From positions 1 through 54,727 of the forward strand of contig CAZBSE010000010.1 of NCBI GenBank assembly GCA_964494385.1: a DNA stretch of 54,727 nucleotides, given 5' to 3'. Below are positions 42,807 through 52,067 of the stretch, piece by piece (positions within the stretch are counted from its first letter, which is position 1; every line of letters begins with the position of its first letter). Below the pieces are notes generated by a model that saw only the letters and a program-made list of their open reading frames with translations, was not told the DNA's origin and searched no databases. Source of the DNA: CAZBSE01 sp964494385. GTDB taxonomy: Bacteria; Actinomycetota; Humimicrobiia; Humimicrobiales; Humimicrobiaceae. The position numbers and the translations under genes are program-made.

Positions 42807-42856
42807 AATAGCCTCCTTTGTTTTATTATAAGCCATAACCGGTCTTAAAAAAAAGA

Positions 42857-43657
42857 TTACATTCTCTCCCCGGACAATAATCTATCATAAATCTTTCTGC
42901 TTACCAGAAATACTGCCAGCATGCTTAGGGCAAATAAAGTTATTAGGACCGAGATTACATTTACCTTTGGTGAAATACCGAATCTTAATTGTGAAAATAT
43001 GTAAACCGGAAGAGTCAGGTTATTGCCCACCAGAAAATAGGTCACTATAAACTCGTTCCAGCTGATCATAAAGGCAAACAGCCACCCGGCTACAACGGCA
43101 GGCACCAGAACCGGAAATACGGTATCCTTGATACTCGCAAGCCAGCTGGCACCTAGATCTATTGAAGCCTCCTGAAAACTTAAGGGCAGACTCTCGATTC
43201 TTCCAAGAAAGATTATAAAAACATAACTCATACTGATAGATACATGAGATACGATAACTATTGGTATCCCCAGGGGAATGTTTACAGTTCTGAAAAATAC
43301 CAGCGCGGATATTCCTATAGTCAGGCTGGGCATAAGTATGGGAAGCAAGAGCAGGGTCAGAAAAATACCCGATCTTCTGATCCGTCCCCTGAGCAGTCCC
43401 AAGGATAAAAAGAATGCCAGGACAGTAGAAATGGTGGCAGAGGAAACAGCAATGATAAGGCTGTTGACAATTGCTTTTTTGGCCAGCTGGTCATTAAAAA
43501 ACTCCGCGAACCACTGCCAGGTAAAACCCTTCAGGGGGAAACTGTAGCCCTCGCCGCTGTTCCAGGCAAAGATAAAGATAAGGATAATGGGAACAAAGAT
43601 ATAAAGGAAAAATAATGTGGTATATATTGTTAAAAGAACCGGTTTTTTATTATTCAT
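42857..43657 (-). CDS. potC: Spermidine/putrescine ABC transporter permease PotC
   Basis: 266 aa, six membrane segments. The EAA loop needed for contact with the ATPase is visible: EASIDLGASWLASIKDTVFPVLVPAVVAGWLFAFMISWNEFIVTYFLVG. The N-terminal half contains NSGEGYSFPLKGFTWQWFAEFF, typical of PotC/YdcV permeases. It starts 9 bp after potB. Confidence 0.9.
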   Translation of the reverse strand: MNNKKPVLLTIYTTLFFLYIFVPIILIFIFAWNSGEGYSFPLKGFTWQWFAEFFNDQLAKKAIVNSLIIAVSSATISTVLAFFLSLGLLRGRIRRSGIFLTLLLLPILMPSLTIGISALVFFRTVNIPLGIPIVIVSHVSISMSYVFIIFLGRIESLPLSFQEASIDLGASWLASIKDTVFPVLVPAVVAGWLFAFMISWNEFIVTYFLVGNNLTLPVYIFSQLRFGISPKVNVISVLITLFALSMLAVFLVSRKIYDRLLSGERM

Positions 43658-43666
43658 TTTCTTAAA

Positions 43667-44530
43667 TTAAGTAACATCCCTATTTTTATAAATTGATTCC
43701 AGCCCGAATAGCCTTGAATAAAATAATACCAGGGCAATTGAAAGCAGCGCCAGGGCAATGGTAAAGGCGGAACCCAGGTTCCAGTCGCCTACCTTGCCGA
43801 ACTGATTCTCTATTATGTTCCCTATCATCACCGAATCCGTTCCTCCCAGTATAGCCGGTATGGCAAAAGAACCCAGTGACGGTATGAATACCAGAAGCGT
43901 ACCCGCAAAAATCCCGGTCAGGCTCAATTTAAAGGTCACGTCAAAAAAAGCCCTGGCTCTTGATGCCCCCAGGTCCATCGAAGCTTCCATAAGAGAATCA
44001 TCGATCCTTAAAAGTGATGCGTACAGGGGCAGGACCATCATAGGTGTATAGGTATATATAAGACCGAGCAGAACCGAAGTCTGGCTGTACAGTATTCTCA
44101 GTGGCTCATCAATAAACTTGAGCCATAAAAGCAGCTGATTTAAAACTCCGTTTTCGGAAAGAATCAGCTTCCAGGCAAAGGTCCTGATAAGATAATTAAT
44201 CCAGAAAGGTATCATTAAAACTACAATGAGTACCTTATCGAACCTGGTTCTTTTGGCCAGAAAAAATGCCACCGGATATGAAAATATTATAGAAAACACA
44301 GTGGTAAGCAAGCTTATTTTAAGCGACCTTAAAAGTATAATAAGATAGTGTTTTTTTTGAAAAATGACCAAAAAATTCTCAAAGGTAATTTTTACCGGCT
44401 CTCCCGATCCCGGAGTCCTGGCTGTTACGGCATAAATGAATATCACAGATAAGGGGAGAAGGAAGAAAATAAAAAACCATAATAAGCCGGGATAGATAAG
44501 ATTCGTATTTTTACTTCTTACAATGCTCAT
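43667..44530 (-). CDS. potB: Spermidine/putrescine ABC transporter permease PotB
   Basis: 287 aa with six membrane segments. IPFWINYLIRTFAWKLILSENGVLNQLL is the PotB-typical central loop, and EASMDLGASRARAFFDVTFKLSLTGIFAGTLLVFIPSLGSF is the EAA-type ATPase-contact motif. It is the first of the four transporter genes, with 47 bp separating it from the truncated TIM-barrel-like gene upstream. No separate promoter was identified in that gap, so the upstream gene may belong to the same transcript. Confidence 0.9.
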   Translation of the reverse strand: MSIVRSKNTNLIYPGLLWFFIFFLLPLSVIFIYAVTARTPGSGEPVKITFENFLVIFQKKHYLIILLRSLKISLLTTVFSIIFSYPVAFFLAKRTRFDKVLIVVLMIPFWINYLIRTFAWKLILSENGVLNQLLLWLKFIDEPLRILYSQTSVLLGLIYTYTPMMVLPLYASLLRIDDSLMEASMDLGASRARAFFDVTFKLSLTGIFAGTLLVFIPSLGSFAIPAILGGTDSVMIGNIIENQFGKVGDWNLGSAFTIALALLSIALVLFYSRLFGLESIYKNRDVT

Positions 44531-44577
44531 CGGTTTAAAATTAAAAGATTTCCTAACATCTTAAAACAAGACAATCC

Positions 44578-46016
44578 TCAGCTGTTCTCTCTGAACCATT
44601 CCCTTATTACATCCTCTGCAGGTTTTCCCCTGTATTCATAGCCCTTAAATACTTCAATGCAACATCCTGAAACATCATCCCAGGTATTTCTGAATAAAGA
44701 ATCATAACACTTCGCCTGTGTTCCCGGCGAGGTCATGGCATAAAAATCACCTTCCAACGAGCCAGGATTTTCCCATATCATATTTGCAGGAGCCATTGGT
44801 TCGAAAACTTCCACTTCCGGACCGGTAAAAAATTCATTAAAAATAATGTATTTTTTCCCCGGATATGCAGTTATTCTATCATACATAAAATAGCTAAAAT
44901 GTTTCTCTATCCGATCAGAGTCATATTCAAATGCTTTAAAACAGGGACAACCGTCAAATAAAATATATTCATATCCTTCCAGGTCATACAGGGGTATTCC
45001 TTCGGGAAAACTCTGAATATGGAATGCCAGCTTGCCTGAATAGATTTCTTTTATTTGAGGCAGTATCTCCTGCGCCCATTCTGATATATCATCAAGTTTT
45101 TCTTCAGCCGGAAAATTATTGCGGGCGGGACCTCCCTCCAGCAGCTGTACCTCATACATCGGGGCAAACATTTCAACACCATATTCTTCTGACATCTGCG
45201 CGCACTGCAGTATCAGCGGGGTAACCTGCTCCAGTAAATATTCCGTGCTATACTCCGATTCTTCCAGCAGATGATTAAAATGGGGATGCGTAGCATCCAC
45301 AATAATAATTGTTCCAAATCCTTCTCCATGCAGGGCGCCTATGAGTTTTTTAACCGTTTCAATATCATCATACATTATTATCTCACCCGTGTTTTCTTCA
45401 TCGAAAAAAACCTGTAAGTAAATCGCTGCCATATTAATGCCATTTTTCCCTAAATCTTCAGCATCATTTGCAGCAATTACCGCTTCTCTCAAATGTCCGC
45501 CCACAGCCTTATATTCCTCAAATTCGGTTATTTCAGCCGGTTTTACCGCTCTATTGGGCAGTTTCTCCAAAAATTCCATATCCCCCATACTTTTGCCCAC
45601 AATATCCAGTGTATTATCTGCAGTATATTTAACCTCCAGGTAGGCATTCTCTATATGAACCGTATAGCCGTCGGGTATTCCATCTTTATTTGTAACTGCA
45701 TCCAGCTCAAACATTAACTGCAGTTTATCTTCTTTACCAGCCAATGTGTCAGCCAGGCAGTACTTCAATCCGCCTACATATATCTCTTCAAAATATCGTT
45801 CCAGGCTTATTTCCAACTTAAAACTTTCTCCGGCAATTTTAAAATCTTCCATATCCAGAGAGCCCCTGTATCTAACCTCACTTACAATCAATTCAGCCGT
45901 AAACGCAAGCGGATTTCCTCTCATCTGTATATATTTGCCATCCGGTATGCGCACCGCTGCATCCAGGATATTTACATTTTTCAGATTATAAAGTTCGCTA
46001 ATATCAAAACTCAGGT
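44578..46016 (-). CDS. Putative extracellular TIM-barrel glycosidase-like protein, 5' end lost in gap
   Basis: The frame is open without a stop from the gap edge (46016), so the N-terminus is missing; the GTG at 45954 is not a real start. The first ~160 visible residues look like a beta-sandwich (SFDISELYNLKNVNILDAAVR... and DGIPDGYTVHIENAYLEVKY). The rest resembles a TIM barrel of a glycoside hydrolase-like fold: GINMAAIYLQVFF, GTIIIVDATHPHFNHLL, YGVEMFAPMYE, YIIFNEFFTGPEVEVF. I cannot assign a GH family. Candidate catalytic acids are Glu in MYEVQL and FNEFF, by position only. Confidence 0.55.
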
Positions 46017-46116
46017 NNNNNNNNNNNNNNNNNNNNNNNNNNNNNNNNNNNNNNNNNNNNNNNNNNNNNNNNNNNNNNNNNNNNNNNNNNNNNNNNNNNN
46101 NNNNNNNNNNNNNNNN
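46017..46116. other. Assembly gap (100 N)
   Basis: Exactly 100 undetermined bases, the conventional size for a scaffold gap of unknown length. It removes the 5' end of the gene at 44578-46016, so the true distance to the gene at 46280 is unknown. Confidence 0.99.
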
Positions 46117-46241
46117 AGGTTTTATTAAATAAAGTTAAACCTTTTACCTTTAATTACTTTGCTGTTAGTACGCAATAAGGCTTTAGATCAAATATATTAT
46201 CTTAGCCTGTGACCAGGCCAGGATAATCCTTTTTAAAAAAT

Positions 46242-46249
46242 GATATAAT
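46242..46249 (+). promoter_or_regulatory. Extended -10 element before the ATP-cone nuclease gene
   Basis: TATAAT at 46244-46249 is preceded by TGA (46241-46243 gives TGn at the normal place). It lies about 30 bp upstream of the ATG at 46280. No convincing -35 is seen. Confidence 0.4.
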
Positions 46250-46279
46250 ACAACATAAAAAATTATACCTTAAACAGCC

Positions 46280-47113
46280 ATGGAAAAGTATATTAGAAAA
46301 GCTGACGGCAAAATAGAACCATACGATGAGGAAAAAATAAACTCGTCCTTTAGAAAAGCAGGAGCTTCCCCCGAAATTGCGTCAAAAGCCACTGAAACAA
46401 TGAATAAGAAAATAAAAAATAATATGAGCACCGATGAAATCTACCGTAAGGCATTGAACCAGTTGAAGGTGCTGGAACCCGGAGCGGCATTAAAATATTC
46501 ATTAAAAAGAGCCATTATGAATATGGGGCCGGAAGGGTACGTTTTTGAGAAATATATAGCAAAGATTTTACAGGGGCACGGATTTACAACAGAGGTGAGC
46601 CAGATCCTAAAAGGTTACTGCATTGAGCATGAAATCGATGTACTGGCAAAAAAAGAAAACAAGACCTTTATTATTGAATGCAAATACCATAATTCACCCG
46701 GAACAAAATCCGATATAAAAACCGCTCTTTATATCCACAGCAGATTTCTTGATATAGAAAAATCTTACAAACAAAAAACCAATGGCAGCCGCTCTTATCT
46801 TGAAGCCTGGCTGGTTACCAACACCAAATGTACATCTGATGCCGTAAAATATTCCGCCTGTACAGGTTTGAAAATCCTGGCCTGGCATTATCCCAGGGGG
46901 AAAAACCTGCAGTATTTCATTGAATCAAAAAAACTTTACCCAATAAGTATTCTTTTTAGCATTACCGAAAGGCAAAAGGAAAAATTATTTGATTCCGGTA
47001 TTATATTGGTTAAGGAGCTTGAAGACTGCAGCAGTGACAGTTTAGCCGGATTGATCTCGGTAAGCCAGTCCGAAGCATCAAAAATCTTAAAAGAAGCCAG
47101 AATTATTATATAA
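46280..47113 (+). CDS. ATP-cone / Mrr-like restriction endonuclease-fold protein
   Basis: 277 aa in three parts. An ATP-cone (about 1-88; YIRKADGKIEPYDEEKINSSFRKAG, TDEIYRKALNQLK) is the nucleotide-sensing domain known from ribonucleotide reductase and NrdR. An Mrr-type PD-(D/E)xK nuclease core (about 88-205) has Asp120 in HEID and Glu133-x-Lys135 in IIECKYH. A helical C-terminus (about 228-277) resembles a helix-hairpin-helix DNA-binding region. Nuclease activity gated by ATP/dATP is an inference. No methyltransferase is adjacent, so it is not a standard restriction system. Confidence 0.8.
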   Translation: MEKYIRKADGKIEPYDEEKINSSFRKAGASPEIASKATETMNKKIKNNMSTDEIYRKALNQLKVLEPGAALKYSLKRAIMNMGPEGYVFEKYIAKILQGHGFTTEVSQILKGYCIEHEIDVLAKKENKTFIIECKYHNSPGTKSDIKTALYIHSRFLDIEKSYKQKTNGSRSYLEAWLVTNTKCTSDAVKYSACTGLKILAWHYPRGKNLQYFIESKKLYPISILFSITERQKEKLFDSGIILVKELEDCSSDSLAGLISVSQSEASKILKEARIII

Positions 47114-47176
47114 AGACAGATCCCCGGCAAATATAAAAATATTGCAATTAGTTCACTTAATTGCCAGATCCTATTA

Positions 47177-47947
47177 TCAGTCCTGTCTGCTGAATAAGAA
47201 AGAACCCAATACGCTTAATATCACAATCAAACATACAAGTACCGTAACATCAAGCCACAGCGGATATAACTGCAGGGCAGGATTGTTCAATATAGCAAAC
47301 CTCATGGCATCAATCCCGTAAGAAAGAGGGTTGGCTTTAGAAACTATATTCATCCACCTTACCGTATCATTTAGGGGAAACAGCGCACCCGAAAGGAAAA
47401 ACATGGGCATAAGTAAAAAATTGGTTATTACCTGGAAGGCCTGCATGGATTTTATTACGGATGCCAGTATGATTCCCATACTGGAAATGGTCATAGCAAT
47501 TAAAAAAATAATGCCCAGCACTTTAAAAAATATTAAAAAAGTAATGGGTATATCGAGAAGCGGGCTGAAAAGCAATATTATGGAACCCTGGATCATGGCT
47601 ATAGTGGAACCGCCAAGCAGTTTTCCCACAACTATAGAGGTCCTGGAAATAGGTGCCACCAGTACCTCCCTTAAAAATCCGAACTCCCTGTCCCATACAA
47701 TTGACATAGCACTGAAAAAAGAAGTAAAAAGAACAGTCATACCCACAATACCAGGGAACATAAAATTAAGGAATTCTTTACCGCCTCCGCCGCCAAAAGT
47801 ACTAAATGAGCTTGCAATTCCGGTTCCCAGAACAAATAAAAAAAGGATAGGCTGGGCAAAGGAGCCGATTATTCTTGGCTTGTCCCTGAAATATCTTTTG
47901 ATATCTCTCAGCCATATGGTGTATATTCCAATCAATTCCCTTTTCAA
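47177..47947 (-). CDS. ABC-2 type transporter permease (DrrB-like)
   Basis: 256 aa, about six membrane segments. IWLRDIKRYFRDKPRIIGSFAQPILFLFVLGTGIASSF, EFGFLREVLVAPISRTSIVVGKLLGGSTIAMIQGSIIL and FFLSGALFPLNDTVRWMNIVSKANPLSYGIDAMRFAI match the DrrB/ABC-2 family. It pairs with the ATPase gene, which overlaps it by 4 bp. Such pairs export drugs, lipids or polysaccharides; the substrate is unknown. Confidence 0.9.
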   Translation of the reverse strand: MKRELIGIYTIWLRDIKRYFRDKPRIIGSFAQPILFLFVLGTGIASSFSTFGGGGGKEFLNFMFPGIVGMTVLFTSFFSAMSIVWDREFGFLREVLVAPISRTSIVVGKLLGGSTIAMIQGSIILLFSPLLDIPITFLIFFKVLGIIFLIAMTISSMGIILASVIKSMQAFQVITNFLLMPMFFLSGALFPLNDTVRWMNIVSKANPLSYGIDAMRFAILNNPALQLYPLWLDVTVLVCLIVILSVLGSFLFSRQD

Positions 47948-48942
47948 TGTCTCATTCTCCCCATCATTCTTGTTCTAATACTATCCTTAACGCTGGCATT
48001 TTCTTCCCTTATCTCCCTGCCGGTCAGATCCAGGAACACATCGTTTAAAGTCGGCTTCCTGGCGCTTATGGACAGGATTTTTACAGGGCTGTTTTTAATG
48101 AATTTAGGAATAAAGCTGGAGCTGTCCTTAACCTCGAATCTGATCTTGCCTTCTTTTGCGTCATGCACCTCACTGCCGGTGATTTCATTTATATATTCTT
48201 TTAACTTAATATTATCTTCCGAAAGTATGGTGATTATATCCCCGCCTATGATATTTTTAAGATTCTCGGGGCTGTCCAGGGCAATGATCTTCCCCTTATC
48301 TATTATGGCTATCCGGTCACATATCTCTGTTTCTTCCATATAATGTGAAGTCAGAAAGATGGTAATATTCTTGGTTTTCTTCAATTTAATTATATAATCC
48401 CATATTTTGTTTCTTGTCTGAGGATCAAGCCCCAGAGTTGGTTCATCTAAAAATAGGATCCTTGGATAATGGAGAAGTCCCCTCGCAATCTCCAGCCTCC
48501 TTTTCATGCCTCCAGAATAGGTACTTACCAGGTTACTTTTCCTGCTGGTAAGGTTTACAATTTCCAGTACTTCTTCTGATCTCTCCTTCAGGGTGCTTCT
48601 GGGAATATTATAAAGCAGGCCGTGGAAATACAGATTCTCCAGAGCGGTCAGCCTGTCATCAAGGCTGGGATCCTGGAAAACCATCCCTATACTGTTCCTT
48701 ATTTTATTTCTTTCCCTGACTACATCATACCCGCACAGGGTTACCTCGCCTGAAGTTTTTGAAAGAAGTGTACATATTATATTTATTGTTGTGGTCTTGC
48801 CCGCGCCATTGGGTCCCAGAAAACCGAATATCTCATCTTCTTTAACCGAAAATGTTATCCCGTCGACAGCTTTGACTTTCTTAAAATCCTTTACAAGATT
48901 TTTTACTTCTATAATATTGTTATTTGTATCCACGCCGCTCAT
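47944..48942 (-). CDS. ABC transporter ATPase (DrrA-like)
   Basis: 332 aa. Walker A GPNGAGKTTT, signature YSGGMKRRLEIARGL, Walker B ILFLDEPTLGLD and the switch His in FLTSHYMEETE. A C-terminal extension (about 225-320) ending in KPTLNDVFLDLTGREIRE is typical of the DrrA subgroup. It is transcribed with the permease, following the PadR gene by 34 bp. Confidence 0.92.
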   Translation of the reverse strand: MSGVDTNNNIIEVKNLVKDFKKVKAVDGITFSVKEDEIFGFLGPNGAGKTTTINIICTLLSKTSGEVTLCGYDVVRERNKIRNSIGMVFQDPSLDDRLTALENLYFHGLLYNIPRSTLKERSEEVLEIVNLTSRKSNLVSTYSGGMKRRLEIARGLLHYPRILFLDEPTLGLDPQTRNKIWDYIIKLKKTKNITIFLTSHYMEETEICDRIAIIDKGKIIALDSPENLKNIIGGDIITILSEDNIKLKEYINEITGSEVHDAKEGKIRFEVKDSSSFIPKFIKNSPVKILSISARKPTLNDVFLDLTGREIREENASVKDSIRTRMMGRMRH

Positions 48943-48976
48943 TTTTATCCTAAATTTTTTATTTTATGATTTTACT

Positions 48977-49543
48977 CTAGTTTTTCGCTTTAGAAAACAA
49001 TTCATTATAAATATTTTGAAATATTTCAATAGCCTGCTTTAAATGCTTTTCCAGAATAATTTTTAATACCTTATATTCCTGTTTTCCCTTATCGGTTAAT
49101 TTGTAAATCCTCCTGGGGTGTTCTTCTTCCATATCCCAGCGCCCATCTACAAACTGCTTTTCTTCCAGTTCCTTCAGCAGAGGATATATCGCTCCCGGAT
49201 TGGGGCTCCATGCCGCCGAAGTCCTCTTCTCGATTTCATTTATAATCTCATTACCAAACATTTCCTTATCTTCAAGAAGGTACAGGGTATAAAGAGGAAG
49301 AAGGCCGCTCCTGGTTAAAATCATATTTACAAATGGATTTATATCCGGGCATTCCTGCCAGGGCATAAAGCTTCTTTTACCAAATACCCAGTGATCTTTA
49401 AACTTCCCCATCATTTTTTCTATAAATTTATCAGGATCCTTGCTTATCTTATCCTTTAAAAGGCTTTTAATTTCCTCTTCAAAAGGCAAGTTATTTTTTG
49501 CTTTGCTGCTATAGTCTTTATCTTTTTTACCGGAACTTATCAT
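48977..49543 (-). CDS. PadR family regulator of the ABC exporter
   Basis: 188 aa. A charged N-terminal extension (about 1-75) precedes a PadR winged helix: ILTRSGLLPLYTLYLLEDKEMFGNEIINEIEKRTSAAWSPNPGAIYPLLKELEEKQFVDGRW...RRIYKLTDKGKQEYKVL. Immediately upstream of drrA/drrB-like genes, it probably controls the exporter in response to a ligand of it. An inverted repeat lies 19 bp before the start. Confidence 0.88.
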   Translation of the reverse strand: MISSGKKDKDYSSKAKNNLPFEEEIKSLLKDKISKDPDKFIEKMMGKFKDHWVFGKRSFMPWQECPDINPFVNMILTRSGLLPLYTLYLLEDKEMFGNEIINEIEKRTSAAWSPNPGAIYPLLKELEEKQFVDGRWDMEEEHPRRIYKLTDKGKQEYKVLKIILEKHLKQAIEIFQNIYNELFSKAKN

Positions 49544-49561
49544 ATTAAATATTAATTAAAT

Positions 49562-49581
49562 ATATATTGAACTCGATATAT
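49562..49581 (-). promoter_or_regulatory. Inverted repeat upstream of the exporter PadR gene
   Basis: ATATATTGAACTCGATATAT: the half-sites ATATATTGA and ATATATCGA (read on the opposite strand) differ at one position. It stands 19-38 bp upstream of the PadR start codon, a position expected for autorepression. The rest of the 355-bp region (49544-49898) shows nothing else that I can support, apart from the AT-rich leader of msrA. Confidence 0.5.
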
Positions 49582-49898
49582 TATATTAAATATAAAGATT
49601 ATGTCAATACCTTAAATTATTTAACTTATAAGTTGAATAAAAGTATATCTGTATCTAAGATAAGAAAATTAAATAATTAAAATCTCCTACCTCTGATTAC
49701 GGGGCTATTGGTCATTTTTTGGATAAGAAGATTTATCATTTGCTCCATATTGCATACAAAAAGTCACAGGAATTATATGAAAACTGTATGATTATTATCT
49801 ATCCATTAGTTATATTTAACCTGCTGCAAACTTTTCCTGTTTGTACTTTTATTGTATAGTTACTTATTATTTAATATTCGGAATCGAAATGGATCACA

Positions 49899-50432
49899 AT
49901 GAATACTGAAACTGCAGTCTTTGGCGGAGGTTGCTTCTGGTGTCTTGAGGCAATATTCTCACAGATTAAGGGAGTGGAAAATGTAGAATCCGGTTATGCG
50001 GGAGGACTGAAGGAAAAACCTTCGTACAGAGAAGTTTGCCGGGGAGAAACCAGTCATGCCGAAGTGGTAAAAATTGAATTTAATCCGGAAGTTATAAGCT
50101 ACAGGCAACTGCTTGAAATATTCTTCTATATTCATGACCCCACCGCTCTCAACCGCCAGGGAAATGATGTAGGGGAACAATACCGGTCAATAATTTTATT
50201 TACTTCTTCCCGGCAGGAAAAGGATGCAAAAGAACTTATTGCCGAACTAAAAGATAAAAAAATATATTCAGGGCCAATAGTAACTGAAATAAAAGAACTG
50301 GATAAATACTGGGGTGCCGAAGATTATCACCAAAAATATTTCAACAGTAATCCTTCTCAGCCTTACTGCCAGTTGATTATATCCCCAAAAGTCAAAAAAT
50401 TCCGTAAAAAGTTCGCCAAACTATTAAAATGA
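49899..50432 (+). CDS. msrA: Peptide-methionine (S)-S-oxide reductase
   Basis: 177 aa. The catalytic GGGCFWCLEA motif at residues 9-18 (nucleophile Cys12) is followed by GYAGG, HAEVVKIEFNP and the substrate-binding FYIHDPTALNRQGNDVGEQYRSIILF. It repairs oxidised methionine in proteins using thioredoxin-type reductants. Cytoplasmic: no signal peptide. No MsrB domain is fused and none is visible nearby. Confidence 0.95.
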   Translation: MNTETAVFGGGCFWCLEAIFSQIKGVENVESGYAGGLKEKPSYREVCRGETSHAEVVKIEFNPEVISYRQLLEIFFYIHDPTALNRQGNDVGEQYRSIILFTSSRQEKDAKELIAELKDKKIYSGPIVTEIKELDKYWGAEDYHQKYFNSNPSQPYCQLIISPKVKKFRKKFAKLLK

Positions 50433-50466
50433 TTAATCCGTTATAATTTATAGAATAGCGGTATAA

Positions 50467-50700
50467 TTAACTGCTGCTGGAGCAGGTGCTGCAGCTCCCA
50501 CTTGTGCAGGCACTGCAGGATGAAGAACTGGCGGAATAGCTACCCCCGTTAGAGGAGCATTTAAAGCCTACAGGAGAAAATACTTTTACCATATTTTTAC
50601 TTCCGCATTTACTGCATTTTATCTGCTTGTTATTCTCCCCGGTTACAATTATTTCCGTAATACCTTTGCAATCTTTACATTTATAATCTACAAACCTCAA
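50467..50700 (-). CDS. FmdB-like zinc-ribbon protein with Ser/Cys-rich tail
   Basis: The zinc ribbon has CxxC motifs in YKCKDCKG and KCSKCGSK, as in the small FmdB-type regulatory family. The C-terminal tail is rich in Ser and Cys (SSCSACTSGSCSTCSSSS). I start at the TTG at 50700 (77 aa), which has AAGG eight bases upstream; the GTG at 50709 is in frame but has no such site. The function of this family is not established; a metal-binding or regulatory role has been suggested. Confidence 0.7.
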   Translation of the reverse strand: MRFVDYKCKDCKGITEIIVTGENNKQIKCSKCGSKNMVKVFSPVGFKCSSNGGSYSASSSSCSACTSGSCSTCSSSS

Positions 50701-50840
50701 ATATATCACCTTAAATTAATGTTTTCGCATTATGTAACGATATCGCATTATAATAATACATCGATTAACATTATAATCAAGTAACAGTCCTGGCTTCAAA
50801 TCAAAAAGTAGTAGAGATTTAAATTACTGTACTTTAAGGG

Positions 50841-50965
50841 AATGTATGTGACGGGGCAGGTGAATTAATAGAAAATGAAGTACTGCTCACTTCAATATTC
50901 TTAAAAATGGTGGCCCAGGATTAGTGAAGGGAGGCTAATCTAACCACTCTTCCGCCACATACATT
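50841..50965. ncRNA. Candidate structured RNA of unknown class
   Basis: A perfect 10-bp closing stem joins AATGTATGTG (50841-50850) to CACATACATT (50956-50965), extended by CGG/CCG inside. Two internal hairpins are visible: GAAGT/ACTTC around a 7-nt loop near 50877-50893, and GATTAG/CTAATC around a 10-nt loop within an outer TGGT/ACCA near 50908-50945. I could not match it to tRNA, tmRNA, 6S, SRP RNA or the common riboswitches by motif. The strand is undecided; on the minus strand it would lie between kdgK and the FmdB-like gene. It fills most of a 309-bp region without a protein gene. Confidence 0.35.
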
Positions 50966-51018
50966 TGCTTAATATATAATTACCTAAATTTATCCGGCAG
51001 ATAAAAAGTTACCTAAAA

Positions 51019-52053
51019 TTACCTCTGCACCCTTCCAGAAACATCTCCGCCTTTTAATTTCTCAACCTCCGCAACCGATACCCTGTTGAAATCTCCCAGT
51101 ACCGAATGTTTCAGGCAGCTTGCCGCGACTGCAAATTCCAGCGCCTGCTGCTTATCTTTATATGTATTCAAGCCATATATTAATCCAGCTGCAAATGCGT
51201 CTCCTCCGCCTACTCTATCCACTATATCCCTGATTTCATATTTCCTGCTTAAATAAAAGTTCTCTCTATCATTCATGCAGCCGGACCAGCCATTTATATC
51301 AGCACTTGCGCTTTCTCTTAAAGTAATGGCTATAGCTTTCAGGTTTGGAAAAATTCTTAAAACTTTTTCACTGAGCGCTTTATATTTCTCCGTATCAAGT
51401 ACCCCGCTCTCCACTTTTACATCGACCTTAATCCCCAGGGACTTCTGGCAGTCTTCTTCATTGGCAATTCCGTAATCTACATATTTTACAAGTTCAGGTA
51501 TTATATCCGTTGCCGCTTTTCCATATTTCCATAGTTTACTTCTAAAATTAAAATCACAGGATATAGTTACTCCTTTTTCTCTAGCCTTCTTTACCGCCTC
51601 AAATGAAAGTTCCATGGCGCTTTTAGATATTGCCGGAGTTATACCAGTAATATGAAACCATTCTGCATTATTAAAAACTTTTTCCCAATCTATGTCACCG
51701 GGTTTGGCTATTGACATAGCTGAATAACTCCTGTCGTAAACCACAATTGAAGAACGCTGGTTTGCCCCTTTCTCCAGATAATATGTTCCCATTCTGCCCC
51801 GGTTACGTATTATTAAAGAAGTATCCACCCCCCATTTTTTCAATTCGCTCTCACAGGCATCTCCGATTATATTTTTTGGTAAGGCCGTACAAAAAGCAAC
51901 ATCAAAACCAAAGTTTGCAAGGGATACAGCTACATTTGCCTCGCCACCCCCGAAAGTTGCTTCAAGCAAAGGTGACTGTAAAAGCCTTTCGGAACCAGGT
52001 GACCTTAGCCTTAACATTACCTCTCCAAAAGTTATTATCCTTTTTATTTTCAT
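51019..52053 (-). CDS. kdgK: 2-keto-3-deoxygluconate kinase (PfkB family)
   Basis: 344 aa ribokinase-like sugar kinase. ITFGEVMLRLRSPGSERLLQ at the N-terminus, FGGGEANVAVSLANFG (substrate-binding) and the C-terminal VDRVGGGDAFAAGLIYG with the catalytic Asp and anion hole. It phosphorylates 2-keto-3-deoxygluconate to KDPG. The name rests on the neighbours: eda directly upstream (14 bp) and kduD/kduI beyond. Confidence 0.85.
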   Translation of the reverse strand: MKIKRIITFGEVMLRLRSPGSERLLQSPLLEATFGGGEANVAVSLANFGFDVAFCTALPKNIIGDACESELKKWGVDTSLIIRNRGRMGTYYLEKGANQRSSIVVYDRSYSAMSIAKPGDIDWEKVFNNAEWFHITGITPAISKSAMELSFEAVKKAREKGVTISCDFNFRSKLWKYGKAATDIIPELVKYVDYGIANEEDCQKSLGIKVDVKVESGVLDTEKYKALSEKVLRIFPNLKAIAITLRESASADINGWSGCMNDRENFYLSRKYEIRDIVDRVGGGDAFAAGLIYGLNTYKDKQQALEFAVAASCLKHSVLGDFNRVSVAEVEKLKGGDVSGRVQR

Positions 52054-52067
52054 TTTTGCTTCCTCCC

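Noticed and set aside
46013..46120. AGGT on both sides of the N run, resembling a repeat or attachment site
   Set aside because: A four-base match at an assembly gap has no weight; the true sequence is unknown.
50841..50965. tRNA-Sec or tmRNA reading of the structured region
   Set aside because: No T-arm GGTTCGA, no CCA end, and the GATTAG/CTAATC hairpin has a 10-nt loop rather than a 7-nt anticodon loop.
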